Below are positions 17,536-27,855 of a DNA stretch of 38,973 nucleotides, piece by piece. Below the pieces are notes generated by a model. The model did not search any database, had not been told where the DNA came from, and worked only from the letters and a program-made list of their open reading frames with translations. The stretch is from Syntrophobacterales bacterium (GTDB taxonomy: Bacteria > Desulfobacterota > Syntrophia > Syntrophales > UBA2210). Position 1 is the stretch's first letter. The number at the start of each line of letters is the position of its first letter. Where the stretch lies: positions 1 through 38,973 of the forward strand of contig JAGGXJ010000147.1 of the NCBI GenBank assembly GCA_021163105.1, read 5' to 3'. Both the position numbers and the translations under genes were made by a program.

Positions 17536-18768
17536 TTATCCGGATATCTTCATGATATTGGACGCAGGCCTGTGATTCTTCAGCTCATTTGCCATAAACT
17601 TCATGGCCTTTGATGTGTGACTGAAAAATGAGCGATAACCCTCGCAAAGGTAATTCAGTTCTCTCTCTCCCCCGGGGGTAAAGACAAATCTGTTCCTTGG
17701 ACATCCGCCGAAACAGAGATTGAGGTATTCGCAATTTTTGCATTGTCCCGGTAATCTTTCCCATTTATCATTTCCGAATCTGATCTGTGATGTTGATCTT
17801 GCGAGTTTGTCAATAGGCGTTTTTTTTATATTGCCGAGTTTGTATTCCGGATATACAAAGTGATCGCAGGAGTAGACATTCCCGTTGTGTTCCAGTATCA
17901 GTGCTCTTCCGCATGTCCTGTTAAGTACACAGAGCGCGGCGGGATAGCCCATCCGGTTTGCGAGCGTATAATCGAAAATCTGAACAAAAATCCGTCCAAC
18001 ATCATTTTGCACCCAGCTGTCAAAAATTCTGTTGAGAAACGTGCCGAATCCCTCCGGCGTGACACTCCATTCGGTCACAAGCTCCGAATGTTTCCCGCCC
18101 TTATTTACGTCCCACTTTTTCGCGTCTTTTTGAAAGGGAGCCTCCTTCTTGAAATTCTTTTTCTCCACCACGGGGATAAACTGGATGAAACTGAAATGTT
18201 TCTTCAGGAAATCATAGATATATAGAGGATCCTGTGCGCTAATATCCGTTATACAAACGAGGGCATTGTAATCCACGTTGTGCTTCCTGAGATTTTCCAC
18301 TCCTTTCATAACATTGGCGAAGGAACCTCTGCCCGAGCTGTCCACTCTATAGCGGTTGTGGATATCCTCAGGGCCGTCGATGCTTACGCCGATCAGAAAA
18401 TTCTTTTCCTTGAAGAACTCTGCCCATTTCGAATCTATCAATGTGGCGTTGGTCTGAAAGGCATTTGTTATCTCCTGACCCGGTCTTTTATATTTTCTTT
18501 GTAATTTTACGGCATTTCTGAAAAAGTCAAGGCCCATCAGACAGGGCTCTCCTCCCTGCCACACAAATTGAACCGGAGATTCCCGGGGTTGGGACCGGAT
18601 ATAGTCTCTTACAAAAATCTCCAGGATCTCGCTGTTCATCTTCCAGTTGTATGAAGAAACGCACCCGTTTTGTTTGTATTTATAGAAGCAGTAAACACAG
18701 TCAAGATTGCACAGTGGCCCGCAGGGCTTTGCCATTATCTCGAAGGTATATTCTTCTTTATTTGTCAT
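17536..18768 (-). CDS. anaerobic sulfatase-maturating enzyme (radical SAM/SPASM), 410 aa
   Basis: KPCGPLCNLDCVYCFYKYK (CxxxCxxC), VQFVWQGGEPCLMGLDFF, NAFQTNATLID, SPASM cysteines CVLNRTCG...YSCDHFVYP...CKNCEYLNLCFGGCPRNR. Confidence 0.92.
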   Translation of the reverse strand: MTNKEEYTFEIMAKPCGPLCNLDCVYCFYKYKQNGCVSSYNWKMNSEILEIFVRDYIRSQPRESPVQFVWQGGEPCLMGLDFFRNAVKLQRKYKRPGQEITNAFQTNATLIDSKWAEFFKEKNFLIGVSIDGPEDIHNRYRVDSSGRGSFANVMKGVENLRKHNVDYNALVCITDISAQDPLYIYDFLKKHFSFIQFIPVVEKKNFKKEAPFQKDAKKWDVNKGGKHSELVTEWSVTPEGFGTFLNRIFDSWVQNDVGRIFVQIFDYTLANRMGYPAALCVLNRTCGRALILEHNGNVYSCDHFVYPEYKLGNIKKTPIDKLARSTSQIRFGNDKWERLPGQCKNCEYLNLCFGGCPRNRFVFTPGGERELNYLCEGYRSFFSHTSKAMKFMANELKNHRPASNIMKISG

Positions 18769-18887
18769 AGTAGAGCTTTCTTACAATAGAAAATTGATTT
18801 TCACGAGCAGATAATTGTTGAATTCTGGCAGGAAAAACAAGTATAGTCAATCAGAACATGATTGAAAACAAGGGAGAAAACTATACA

Positions 18888-19766
18888 ATGGAGATTGAAG
18901 GCCAGCTTGACAATTTGAGAATTACAGTGGTTGCCGAGGATTCGGTGCAGTATGAGAGCTCTTATCTCGGGCAGCATGGTATCTCTATGCTTCTTGAGGC
19001 GGGAAAGAATGGAGTTGTGAAAAGGGTGCTTGTGGATGTGGCCCAGAATCCTGACGCGCTTCTTGAAAACATGGCGAAGATGGATATCTCTCCCGCATCT
19101 ATCGATGTCGTTGTTTTAACTCACTGCCATTATGATCATACCCGGGGACTGGCGAAAGTGCTTGGTGAAATCGGGAAGAAGAATCTTCCGGTTATTGCCC
19201 ACCCTGATATATTCCGGTTAAACTTCATAACCGATCCGTTTCTCCGGCATGTTGGTGTCATGGATGGTGATTCCAGAAAAGAGATTGAGGCCGCCGGGGG
19301 TATGCTTTGTCTCACAAAAGAACCCATGCAGATCATGCCCGGTCTTATAACAACGGGTGAGATTGCGCGGGTGACAGATTTTGAAAAGGCGGACATGTCT
19401 CTCTTTACAGTGACAGAGGGTGAAATAAAGAACGATATGATGCTCGATGATATTTCTGTGGCAGCGCATGTTAAAGAAAAGGGAATTATTGTCGTTACCG
19501 GATGTGGACATGCGGGAATCATCAATATACTGCGACATATATGTTCGTCGGAGGATGAACGGAAGATTCACGGGATCATCGGTGGGCTGCATCTTATTGA
19601 GGCCCCGGAAACAAGAATCATGAAGACTGTACAGGGTCTGAAAGAATTCAGACCCGACTGGATAGCGGCCGGTCACTGTACCGGATTCAGGACCCAGGTT
19701 GAGCTTTTTAATGCATTCAAGGACAGATTTTCACCGTTATGCACCGGTATGGTGGTTGATATCTGA
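18888..19766 (+). CDS. MBL-fold metallohydrolase, DHPPP-synthase-like, about 292 aa
   Basis: ORF opens at 18858; ATG at 18888 has a better RBS (aagggagaaaactatacaATG). LTHCHYDHTRGLAKVL, VTGCGHAGIINILRH, IHGIIGGLHL, AAGHCTG. Confidence 0.82.
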   Translation: MEIEGQLDNLRITVVAEDSVQYESSYLGQHGISMLLEAGKNGVVKRVLVDVAQNPDALLENMAKMDISPASIDVVVLTHCHYDHTRGLAKVLGEIGKKNLPVIAHPDIFRLNFITDPFLRHVGVMDGDSRKEIEAAGGMLCLTKEPMQIMPGLITTGEIARVTDFEKADMSLFTVTEGEIKNDMMLDDISVAAHVKEKGIIVVTGCGHAGIINILRHICSSEDERKIHGIIGGLHLIEAPETRIMKTVQGLKEFRPDWIAAGHCTGFRTQVELFNAFKDRFSPLCTGMVVDI

Positions 19767-19786
19767 TCTACAGAATTGGCCGTCTT

Positions 19787-19822
19787 AAAACCGCCCAACA
19801 GCATTATCGCGGGCGGTTTTTT
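19787..19822 (+). terminator. intrinsic terminator after the MBL gene
   Basis: aaaaccgccc-aacagcattatcgc-gggcggtttttt: 10-bp A/GC stem followed by a T-run. Confidence 0.85.
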
Positions 19823-19912
19823 ATGGATGGTTTGGAGGTGCCTGCAGTTTCGTGAAGATGATGCTTGCAATCACGCCCGGTATCTTTTAGGCTTCTGCCG
19901 GGGGTTAACAGG

Positions 19913-20809
19913 ATGGAATCAATGTATCATCACGTTGATATATACCTTAACTTTCTCGCGGTTGAAAAAGGCGTCTCTCCCAATACCCTGGAGGCGTACA
20001 GCAGGGATCTGAAGCGGTATGTGGAGTTTGTCGAACAGGAGGGGATTAAGGGTATCAGAGAGATTTATTCCGATACTGTTATCTCGTTTCTGGGAAATCT
20101 GAAGGATAGCGGGTTGGCAGCCAGTTCCGTCAACCGATCTCTCGCGGCTATCAGGGGATTTTACCTGTATCTCTTGACTGAAAAAGTTATTGATGAAAAT
20201 CCTGTGGCTAACATCGAACTGGCCAGGGTATGGATGCATCTTCCGGACACGCTGAGCAGGGAAGAAATGAATCTTCTCTTAAAGCAACCGGGCACGAAGA
20301 CCCCGCTGGCTGTCAGGGATACTGCTATGCTGGAGCTTCTGTATGCGACAGGGATTCGCGTGTCGGAAATAGTTTCTCTCTCCATGAGCAACATAAACTG
20401 GCAGGCGGGTTATCTCATTGTTGTGGGAAAGGGAAACAAAGAGAGAATAGTTCCGATTGGAAGAGCGGCTTTTGACTGTCTGACCCGATATGTTGAAAGC
20501 TCAAGACGGAAATTGTCCGGGAAAAGATCTGTAAACACCATTTTCTTGAACAGGTCGGGAACAGGCCTGACACGTCAGGGATTCTGGAAGATTATAAAAA
20601 AATATGTTAAGAAAGCCGGGTTACAAAAAAAGATTTATCCTCATACGTTCAGACATTCTTTTGCGACACACCTTCTGGAGGGAGGAGCTGATTTGCGTTC
20701 CGTACAGGTGATGCTCGGTCACGCCGATATATCCACCACACAGATCTACACGCACGTCACTCGTGAGAGATTAAAGAAGATTCACAAAAAATATCATCCA
20801 AGAGGATAG
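19913..20809 (+). CDS. xerD: XerC/XerD-type tyrosine recombinase
   Basis: ATGIRVSEIVSL, HTFRHSFATHLLEGGADLRSVQVMLGHADISTTQIYTHVTRERL (catalytic R..HxxR..H..Y). XerC versus XerD not resolved; start taken at MESMYHHVDIYLNFLAVEKGVSPNTLEAYSRDL. Confidence 0.88.
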   Translation: MESMYHHVDIYLNFLAVEKGVSPNTLEAYSRDLKRYVEFVEQEGIKGIREIYSDTVISFLGNLKDSGLAASSVNRSLAAIRGFYLYLLTEKVIDENPVANIELARVWMHLPDTLSREEMNLLLKQPGTKTPLAVRDTAMLELLYATGIRVSEIVSLSMSNINWQAGYLIVVGKGNKERIVPIGRAAFDCLTRYVESSRRKLSGKRSVNTIFLNRSGTGLTRQGFWKIIKKYVKKAGLQKKIYPHTFRHSFATHLLEGGADLRSVQVMLGHADISTTQIYTHVTRERLKKIHKKYHPRG

Positions 20810-22806
20810 TGATGGATTACTATCGCAGTTCTGTAGAAAAAAAGAGAAAAACCAGAACCCCCCGGATCGGAAAGAGCAGATTTCCTTTCTGGGGAATAGT
20901 TCTTGTCGTACTGGTGTCTTTTATTGCCGGGGTTCTATTCAGCTCACTGGCGATGAATTTTGAAGGTCTCTCCTGGTTGTCAAGAATGAAAGAGACTATT
21001 CTTGTTGCTGTTGCGGGAGGGACTCCTCAAACCCGCTATATCGATATCGAAAAAAATGGAAAAGACTACATATTGAAAGAGGGAGACCGGTTTGAGATCT
21101 CGTATCGTGATGAATTTGTCATAAAGAAGGTAACGACAAACTCTCTCTTTAACCGGGGCATCACGGTTGACATTGAGGGAATGGGAACCTCGAACGATCT
21201 GGAGGCGCTGCTGAATGGGATTGAGCTGGTTGACAAAAAGATAACGGACGACAGCAAGACTTTCGGGATCAATGTCCTGTATCGAGATAAGATCATTACA
21301 TCCATCCCGATAGATGTAAAGATCATGCCCCAGGACTGGTTGAGATTTGCGAAAGGGTCCAAAACGGAAAAATCCAGAATAGAGTATCTCGAACGTGCTG
21401 TTCTCATGAAAAAGGATGACATAAACGCGCGCAAGATGCTGGCGAAACTGTATGTGAAATCCGGGATGACAAAGAAAGGAATTCTGGAATATAAAAGGAT
21501 ATTAAAACAGAAACCTGATGATCTGACCTCTCTTATCGAACTTTCGAAGGTATACATGCGCGGCAAGCAGTACAAAAAGGCCTTGGCTGTTCACAGAAAA
21601 ATCATCAAGATTGATCCCAAAGACGATGTGGCCTACGCGAACATCGCTTATTCCTACGCGAAACTGGGAAACTGGAAAAGAACAGTTGCCAACTGCAAGG
21701 CTTCGATCAAGCTTAACCCCGGCAGCACCACAGTTCGCTATAATCTGGCTGAAGCTTATGAAAAAACGGGCAGGGACAAGGATGCAATCGCGCAGTATGA
21801 AAAAGTTCTAAAGAAGATGCCGGGTGATGTCAATGTTATGGTCGCTCTTTCGGATGCCTACCTCAGGACAGGCAGACATGATGATGCAATAAATCTGTAT
21901 AGAAAGGTTATAAGGAAACAGCCGAAAAATGCCTCCGCGTATGCCAACATAGGACTCGCGTACGGGAACAAGGGGATTCCGGAAAAGGAGATAGCAAATT
22001 ACAAAAAAGCAATTTCCCTCAGACCAAAGGACCCGGTAGTACATTTCAATCTTGCCATGGCATATGAGAAGGCTAAACTCTACGATAAAGCTGCCCTGGA
22101 ATATCGTAAAGTGCTGGAGCTCAAGCCCGGTGATACCGATGCCGGGTTGCGTCTTGCCGAACATTACATGGCGAAAAAAGATTACAGCAATGCGCTGGGC
22201 ATGTATGAAAAGCTGATGAAGGCTCAGCCAAAAAATGCATCCATATATGAAAAGGCTGGTTTCGCATATGGGGAATTAAAGAAATATAAAAAGTCTGCCG
22301 CCAATTATGAAAAGGCCATAAAATATGGTGCGAAGGGCGAATATATCCACTATAATCTTGCTTTCGCGTATGACAAAATCGGGAAGAAAAAGAAGGCGGT
22401 TTCCGAATATGAAAAGTTTGCTTCGCGCAAGCCGACTATGGAGGTGCTGACCATACTGACGGATTATTACATGGAAGCAAAACAATTCGACAAGGCCATA
22501 AGCACCTACAAAAAGATGATCAAGAATGATCCACGAGAGGCAGGATTATATTCGGGTATAGGGTATGCTTACAGCCTGAGGGGGGATACAGACAGGGCCA
22601 TTGCCAACTACAAGGCCTCTATCCGTTACGATAGCGAAGACGATGTGGTATACTATCGGCTGGGTGAGATTTATGAGAAGAAGGGTATGTATGAAGAAGC
22701 GCTCAGGGAATATACAAACGCGTATCAGGTTAATCCTGATTCGGAAGAAGCGGCGCGCAAAATACCGCGGATGAAGATTCGGATGCTGCAGAAAAAACAT
22801 CAATAG
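20809..22806 (+). CDS. N-terminally membrane-anchored TPR repeat protein, 665 aa
   Basis: TM segment FWGIVLVVLVSFIAGVLFSSLAM then many TPRs (e.g. AYANIAYSYAKLGNWKRTVANCKASIKLNPGSTTVRYNLAEAYEKTGRDKDAIAQYEKVLKKMP). Confidence 0.88.
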   Translation: MMDYYRSSVEKKRKTRTPRIGKSRFPFWGIVLVVLVSFIAGVLFSSLAMNFEGLSWLSRMKETILVAVAGGTPQTRYIDIEKNGKDYILKEGDRFEISYRDEFVIKKVTTNSLFNRGITVDIEGMGTSNDLEALLNGIELVDKKITDDSKTFGINVLYRDKIITSIPIDVKIMPQDWLRFAKGSKTEKSRIEYLERAVLMKKDDINARKMLAKLYVKSGMTKKGILEYKRILKQKPDDLTSLIELSKVYMRGKQYKKALAVHRKIIKIDPKDDVAYANIAYSYAKLGNWKRTVANCKASIKLNPGSTTVRYNLAEAYEKTGRDKDAIAQYEKVLKKMPGDVNVMVALSDAYLRTGRHDDAINLYRKVIRKQPKNASAYANIGLAYGNKGIPEKEIANYKKAISLRPKDPVVHFNLAMAYEKAKLYDKAALEYRKVLELKPGDTDAGLRLAEHYMAKKDYSNALGMYEKLMKAQPKNASIYEKAGFAYGELKKYKKSAANYEKAIKYGAKGEYIHYNLAFAYDKIGKKKKAVSEYEKFASRKPTMEVLTILTDYYMEAKQFDKAISTYKKMIKNDPREAGLYSGIGYAYSLRGDTDRAIANYKASIRYDSEDDVVYYRLGEIYEKKGMYEEALREYTNAYQVNPDSEEAARKIPRMKIRMLQKKHQ

Positions 22807-22824
22807 ATAGAGGGAGCAGTAAAA

Positions 22825-23652
22825 ATGAAACAGATTATTCTGGGGGATATGGTTATCGGCGGGGAAGCTCCCTTTGTGCTGATTTCAGGTCCATGTGTTA
22901 TCGAAGATGGTGTAAAGACAGAGAAAATAGCTCTATATCTGAAGAACCTGGCAGGGGAACTTGATATACCGTTTATTTTCAAGGCATCTTATGACAAGGC
23001 GAATCGAAGCTCCATGAACTCTTTCAGGGGGCCCGGGTTTAAAGAAGGTCTTGATATACTCCGGGGAATCAGGGAGGGGCTTTCAATCCCCGTTCTTTCT
23101 GATGTCCATCGGTTTGAGGAAATTGAAGAAGCATCGAAGGTATTGGATGTGATGCAGGTTCCGGCATTTTTGTGCCGGCAGACGGATTTCATAGTGGAAG
23201 TTGCCAGGGCTGCCGGGATAATCAATGTCAAAAAGGGCCAGTTTCTTGCTCCGTGGGATGTCCCGAATATATTAGACAAAATAACCTCCACGGGGAATAA
23301 GAATATAATGATTACAGAGAGGGGCGTGAGCTTTGGTTACAATAACCTTGTCGCCGATATGAGATCAATTCCCATGTTAAGAAGGATGGAATATCCGGTG
23401 GTCTTCGATGCCACACACAGCGTCCAGCTTCCGGGTGGAGCTGGCAGTTCATCCGGAGGCAACAGGGAGATGGCCGTTTATCTGTCACGAGCGGCAGTTG
23501 CCACAGGAATTGACGGATTGTTTCTTGAGGTTCACCCCGATCCTCAATGCGCGCTGTGTGACGGTCCCAATTCTCTTTATCTGGATTCACTTCCATCTCT
23601 TCTTGGAATGCTTAAAAAAATAGACAGGATCGTTAAAACCGATAGAATTTAA
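22825..23652 (+). CDS. kdsA: 3-deoxy-8-phosphooctulonate (KDO-8-P) synthase
   Basis: LISGPCVIED, FKASYDKANRSSMNSFRGPGFKEGL, VPAFLCRQTDFIVE, VKKGQFLAPWD, EVHPDPQCALCDGPNSL. Confidence 0.97.
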   Translation: MKQIILGDMVIGGEAPFVLISGPCVIEDGVKTEKIALYLKNLAGELDIPFIFKASYDKANRSSMNSFRGPGFKEGLDILRGIREGLSIPVLSDVHRFEEIEEASKVLDVMQVPAFLCRQTDFIVEVARAAGIINVKKGQFLAPWDVPNILDKITSTGNKNIMITERGVSFGYNNLVADMRSIPMLRRMEYPVVFDATHSVQLPGGAGSSSGGNREMAVYLSRAAVATGIDGLFLEVHPDPQCALCDGPNSLYLDSLPSLLGMLKKIDRIVKTDRI

Positions 23653-23666
23653 GAGAAGGACAAATT

Positions 23667-24206
23667 ATGGATAAAATTTTCTTTGAAAAACTCAAGGAGG
23701 TTACCCTTCTGGTGTTAGATGTTGATGGTGTGCTGACCGACGGGAAAATAATTATTGATGATCTTGGAAATGAATCTAAAAACTTCAATGTCAGGGACGG
23801 ACACGGGCTGAAACTTCTTATGAGAAGCGGTGTCGATGTTGCTTTTCTGACGGGTAGAGAGTCGGAAGTGGTAAAACACCGTGCGGACGAGCTTGGAATC
23901 GATAATGTTTACCAGGGAGTAAGAGACAAGGCAAAGATGATGGGGAAGCTCCTCGCCACAAAAGGATTATCCGGCGAGTGCGTTGCGTATGTGGGAGATG
24001 ACATAGTGGATATTCCCGCGTTCAGGATGGTTGGCTTCTCTGCTGCTGTTGCGGATGCGCTCGAGTATGTCAAGCTGAATGCCGATTATGTCACTGTGAA
24101 AGAAGGAGGAAACGGCGCGGTGAGAGAAATCTGTGAAATGATTCTCAGTGCCCGTGGAAAATGGGATGATGTGACGTCGAGATATGGAATGAAGATTGAG
24201 AGATGA
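23667..24206 (+). CDS. kdsC: KDO-8-phosphate phosphatase (HAD IIIC)
   Basis: LLVLDVDGVLTDGKIIID, FNVRDGHGLKLL, FLTGRESEVVKHRADELGI, YVGDDIVDIPAFR; follows kdsA. Confidence 0.94.
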   Translation: MDKIFFEKLKEVTLLVLDVDGVLTDGKIIIDDLGNESKNFNVRDGHGLKLLMRSGVDVAFLTGRESEVVKHRADELGIDNVYQGVRDKAKMMGKLLATKGLSGECVAYVGDDIVDIPAFRMVGFSAAVADALEYVKLNADYVTVKEGGNGAVREICEMILSARGKWDDVTSRYGMKIER

Positions 24207-24388
24207 GACTTTCCCTTTACATGTCGGCAGTTAAATGGTACATTTCTTGCTAAAATACTTGGGAGAGTTTTAAAGGTATGAATTTCCGCTAAGCCTGTTC
24301 GTACGCGAATGAGCGCAGGTAATAGAGGTATTCTTTCATGCTCAAAATCATACTGTTCAGTTTTTGAAAATCTCCCCGGATTAAACTT

Positions 24389-24946
24389 TTGTTAAAGAAG
24401 ATATCAACGAAGAAACTGCTTATTGCGGGATGCGTTCTTCTTGTCGGTGCATTATCCCTGTATGCACTCCGCATTGCTCACAAGGAGAAGAAGGACGTTC
24501 TGAAAGTTATTTCAGAGAGGGTTGATCTTCGGATAAAGGATTTTCACTATACCGAGGTGGGAGACCCCGATCTGGTGTGGGAGATCAACGCCGGCAGCGC
24601 CAGATACGTCAAGAAAAATGATATTGCCCGCTTTGAAAATGTTAAGATAAGACTGGTTTTTTCCAATGGTGGAATATATACGATAACAGGCGAAAAAGGC
24701 TCTCTGCATACCGATACAAAGGATATGAATATATATGGAAATGTGGTTGCCGTTTCGAATAGCGGAGATCGCTTTGAGACGGGCAGCTTGTATTATATCC
24801 ATAACAACAAAAGGATTTATACGAAGGATACCGTGGAGATGATGCGTCCCGGTGCCGATATAAAAGGAGTTGGTATGATCCTCTCGCTGAAGGACAGGAG
24901 GGCAACACTGTTATCCAATGTCAGCGCGGTAATAAAGAAGAAATAA
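24389..24946 (+). CDS. lptC: LPS export protein LptC, 185 aa, TTG start inferred
   Basis: N-terminal TM KLLIAGCVLLVGALSLYAL, then DLRIKDFHYTEVGDPDLVWEINAGSARY...FENVKIRLVFSNGGIYTITGEKGSL; lies between kdsC and lptA. Confidence 0.85.
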   Translation: MLKKISTKKLLIAGCVLLVGALSLYALRIAHKEKKDVLKVISERVDLRIKDFHYTEVGDPDLVWEINAGSARYVKKNDIARFENVKIRLVFSNGGIYTITGEKGSLHTDTKDMNIYGNVVAVSNSGDRFETGSLYYIHNNKRIYTKDTVEMMRPGADIKGVGMILSLKDRRATLLSNVSAVIKKK

Positions 24947-24960
24947 TCCTGATAGGGTGC

Positions 24961-25488
24961 TTGCAATATATGAGAAGAAAAATCTTTCTGATACTGGTGA
25001 TTGCAATGATTTTCCCCCTTATCTTGTCTTTGAGAGGCATGTGCGACGGGGAAAGTCCGATACAGATAACATCGGATCGTCTGGATGCTTACGATAGCAA
25101 GGGCATTGTTCTGTTCTCCGGAAATGTTGTAGCTGTTCAGAAGGACACCGTAATAAAGTCGGACGAACTGTATCTCTACTATGACAAGGCGAACGATGAA
25201 GGGAATGCCATTCCGGGTATAACCGAAGGCGCAGGGAAGATAGAGAAGATTGAACTGAAGGGCAATGTAACCATGAAAAGAGGCGGGAGAACCGCTACCG
25301 GAGACATGGCCGTATTTTATAACACTGATCAAAAAATCATTATAACCGGCAATGCCGTAATGATGGAGGGCGAGAACGTAATCAAGGGGGGCAGGGTTAC
25401 TGTCTTCCTGACGGAAAACAGAGGGGTTGTGGATGGTTCCGCGGGAGAGAGGGTCACCGCTACTATCTATCCGGATGACACCAAATAG
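24961..25488 (+). CDS. lptA: LPS transport periplasmic protein LptA (OstA-like), 175 aa
   Basis: Signal peptide; SPIQITSDRLDAYDSKGIVLFSGNVVAVQKDTVIKSDELYLYYD, KGNVTMKRGGRTATGDMAVFY. Confidence 0.88.
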   Translation: MQYMRRKIFLILVIAMIFPLILSLRGMCDGESPIQITSDRLDAYDSKGIVLFSGNVVAVQKDTVIKSDELYLYYDKANDEGNAIPGITEGAGKIEKIELKGNVTMKRGGRTATGDMAVFYNTDQKIIITGNAVMMEGENVIKGGRVTVFLTENRGVVDGSAGERVTATIYPDDTK

Positions 25489-25530
25489 GGGATACGATCG
25501 ATTTATTATAAAACAGGGTAAATTGAATTC

Positions 25531-26253
25531 TTGGAAAAGTTGCTTGCGACAGAACTGGTAAAAACCTACAACGGGCGACGTGTTGTAGATAAAATCAACC
25601 TTGAGGTTCACAAGGGAGAAGTGGTTGGATTGCTGGGGCCTAACGGCGCCGGCAAGACGACAACCTTCTATATGATGGTTGGTCTGGTAAGCCCGGATGG
25701 CGGGAGCGTTTTGTTGAATGGTGAGGATGTCAGCCATTATCCGATGTATATGAGGGCGCGGAAGGGGATGAATTATCTCCCGCAGGAACCGTCGGTATTC
25801 AGAAAACTTACAGTAGAAGAAAATATAATGGCTATCCTGGAGACGCTAAATATAAGCAGGGGAGAAAGAGAGGAAAGGCTTCATAATCTTCTCGAAGAAC
25901 TGGATCTTTCGGGCCTTTCAAAAAACATGGCATATTCACTTTCAGGAGGCGAACGCAGAAGGGTGGAAATTACAAGAGCGCTGGTTACATCACCGCAGTA
26001 CATGCTCCTTGACGAACCCTTTGCGGGTATTGATCCGATAGCAGTCGCAGATATTCAGGATATTATACGCAGATTGCGATCAAGAGAGATAGGTGTTTTG
26101 ATTTCTGATCATAATGTGAGGGAAACTCTCAAGGTTTGTGACAGGGCATATATCGTAAATGAAGGCACTGTCCTGGTTGAAGGTGATCCGGACTATATAG
26201 CAGGCAGTGAAATTGCCCGTAAATTTTACCTCGGGGAAGACTTTGATCTATAG
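25531..26253 (+). CDS. lptB: LPS export ABC transporter ATP-binding protein, TTG start
   Basis: [69 protein letters not shown]. Confidence 0.96.
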   Translation: MEKLLATELVKTYNGRRVVDKINLEVHKGEVVGLLGPNGAGKTTTFYMMVGLVSPDGGSVLLNGEDVSHYPMYMRARKGMNYLPQEPSVFRKLTVEENIMAILETLNISRGEREERLHNLLEELDLSGLSKNMAYSLSGGERRRVEITRALVTSPQYMLLDEPFAGIDPIAVADIQDIIRRLRSREIGVLISDHNVRETLKVCDRAYIVNEGTVLVEGDPDYIAGSEIARKFYLGEDFDL

Positions 26254-26261
26254 GCAAAGCG

Positions 26262-27701
26262 ATGGTTTTTGAACTCAAACAGAATCTTAAGCTTACGCAA
26301 CAACTGGTTATGACACCGCAGTTGCAACAGTCGATCAAGCTCCTCCAGCTTTCGAGGTTGGAGTTGGTGGATACCATAAACCAGGAGCTTGAAGAAAATC
26401 CTATCCTCGAAGATCGTCCTGCCGATAGCGATCCGGAAACAGATGTTGTTCCTGAATTGGCTGATCTGAAAGTTGAAATGACGACAAAGGAGATCACCGG
26501 AGAAGGAGATGGAAAAGAGGACTTTGACTGGGATAGCTATCTCGAAGATTTTGGTCCAATGGGCGTTCCATATTCCCGTGAAAATGTGGACGCGCCGTCC
26601 TTCGAGAACACACTTACACAAACAAGTTCTCTTTCAGATCACCTGTTGTGGCAACTTAGCCTGTCGCGTTTTTCTGATGTGGAAAGGCGTGTGGGTGAAC
26701 AGATCATAGGTAATTTGAACATCGACGGATATATCATGGCAACCCCTGAAGAGATTGCCTCATTAGAGGGTGTATCCCGGACTGTTGTCGAAGAAGTTCT
26801 TGAAAAAGTGCAGAAGTTTGATCCCCCGGGTATTGCCGCCGGGGATTTGAAGGAGTGTCTGCTTATACAGATCAGATTTCTGGATATTGATTCACCGCTT
26901 CCGGAAAAGATAGTCGAAAATTATCTGAAAGATCTTGAAACGAGAAACTATAACAACATAGCCAGGAAACTGAAAATTTCCGTTGATGACGTCAAACAGG
27001 CGGTATCGCTGATAAGCAAATTGAACCCTAAGCCGGGTCTTCTCTATAACGAAGAAAGGCCCCAATATATAACCCCGGATGTGTTCGTTTTCAAGGCTGG
27101 AGAAGTGTACAGGGTCGCCTTGAATGATGACGGTATGCCAAGGCTGAGGATAAACAATCTTTACAGGGAAATCATGAGCGGGATGAAAAATAATGAAGGG
27201 AAAGAATGTAAAACCTACATCAAAGATAAATTACAGTCCGCGACCTGGTTGATAAAGAGTATTCAGCAGAGACAAAAGACAATCTACAGGGTATCTGAGA
27301 GTATCGTGGAGCACCAGATTGAGTTTTTTGACAAGGGTATCAATTACTTAAGGCCGATGGTACTAAGGGACATTGCCGATGATGTCGAGATGCACGAGTC
27401 AACGATAAGCAGGGTTACCACAAATAAATACATGCATACGCCGAGGGGCATATTTGAACTCAAATATTTCTTTAACAGTGGAATAAACAGGGTAGGCAAT
27501 ACCCACCAGATAGCATCACAGAGCGTTAAGGAAAAAATAAAGCAGATAATAGGCGAAGAGGATAACAAAAAACCATATAGTGATGATCGGATAGTTGATA
27601 TACTCGCAGACTTGGATATATCCATAGCAAGAAGAACGGTGGCAAAATACAGGGAGTCGTTGGGAATATCATCCTCATCCAAGAGAAGGAAGTATTTCTG
27701 A
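26262..27701 (+). CDS. rpoN: RNA polymerase sigma-54 factor
   Basis: N-terminal LKQNLKLTQQLVMTPQLQQSIKLLQLSRLEL; C-terminal RpoN box variant ARRTVAKYRESLGI; IADDVEMHESTISRVTTNKYMHTPRGIFELKYFF. Confidence 0.98.
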   Translation: MVFELKQNLKLTQQLVMTPQLQQSIKLLQLSRLELVDTINQELEENPILEDRPADSDPETDVVPELADLKVEMTTKEITGEGDGKEDFDWDSYLEDFGPMGVPYSRENVDAPSFENTLTQTSSLSDHLLWQLSLSRFSDVERRVGEQIIGNLNIDGYIMATPEEIASLEGVSRTVVEEVLEKVQKFDPPGIAAGDLKECLLIQIRFLDIDSPLPEKIVENYLKDLETRNYNNIARKLKISVDDVKQAVSLISKLNPKPGLLYNEERPQYITPDVFVFKAGEVYRVALNDDGMPRLRINNLYREIMSGMKNNEGKECKTYIKDKLQSATWLIKSIQQRQKTIYRVSESIVEHQIEFFDKGINYLRPMVLRDIADDVEMHESTISRVTTNKYMHTPRGIFELKYFFNSGINRVGNTHQIASQSVKEKIKQIIGEEDNKKPYSDDRIVDILADLDISIARRTVAKYRESLGISSSSKRRKYF

Positions 27702-27855
27702 TCTGATAAAATATCGATTGACTTTTGTAATCGGCTCAAATATAAGGCGGCGGTTCATCATTTTGCTGATCGGTGAAACCGGTTCAAAAAATTTGATGGA
27801 GAAATAAGAAAAACCCGGGGTCTGATACCGGGTCTACCGTAGAGGAGGAATACAC

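Noticed and set aside
24289-24474. Minus-strand ORF (61 aa) between kdsC and lptC ending in MILSMKEYLYYLRSFAYEQA
   Set aside because: Half of it overlaps the start of lptC on the other strand, no convincing RBS, no family recognised; treated as a chance ORF.
27813-27833. ACCCGG...CCGGGT hairpin upstream of hpf
   Set aside because: Only a 6-bp stem with a 9-nt loop and no T-run; too weak to call a terminator or a riboswitch.
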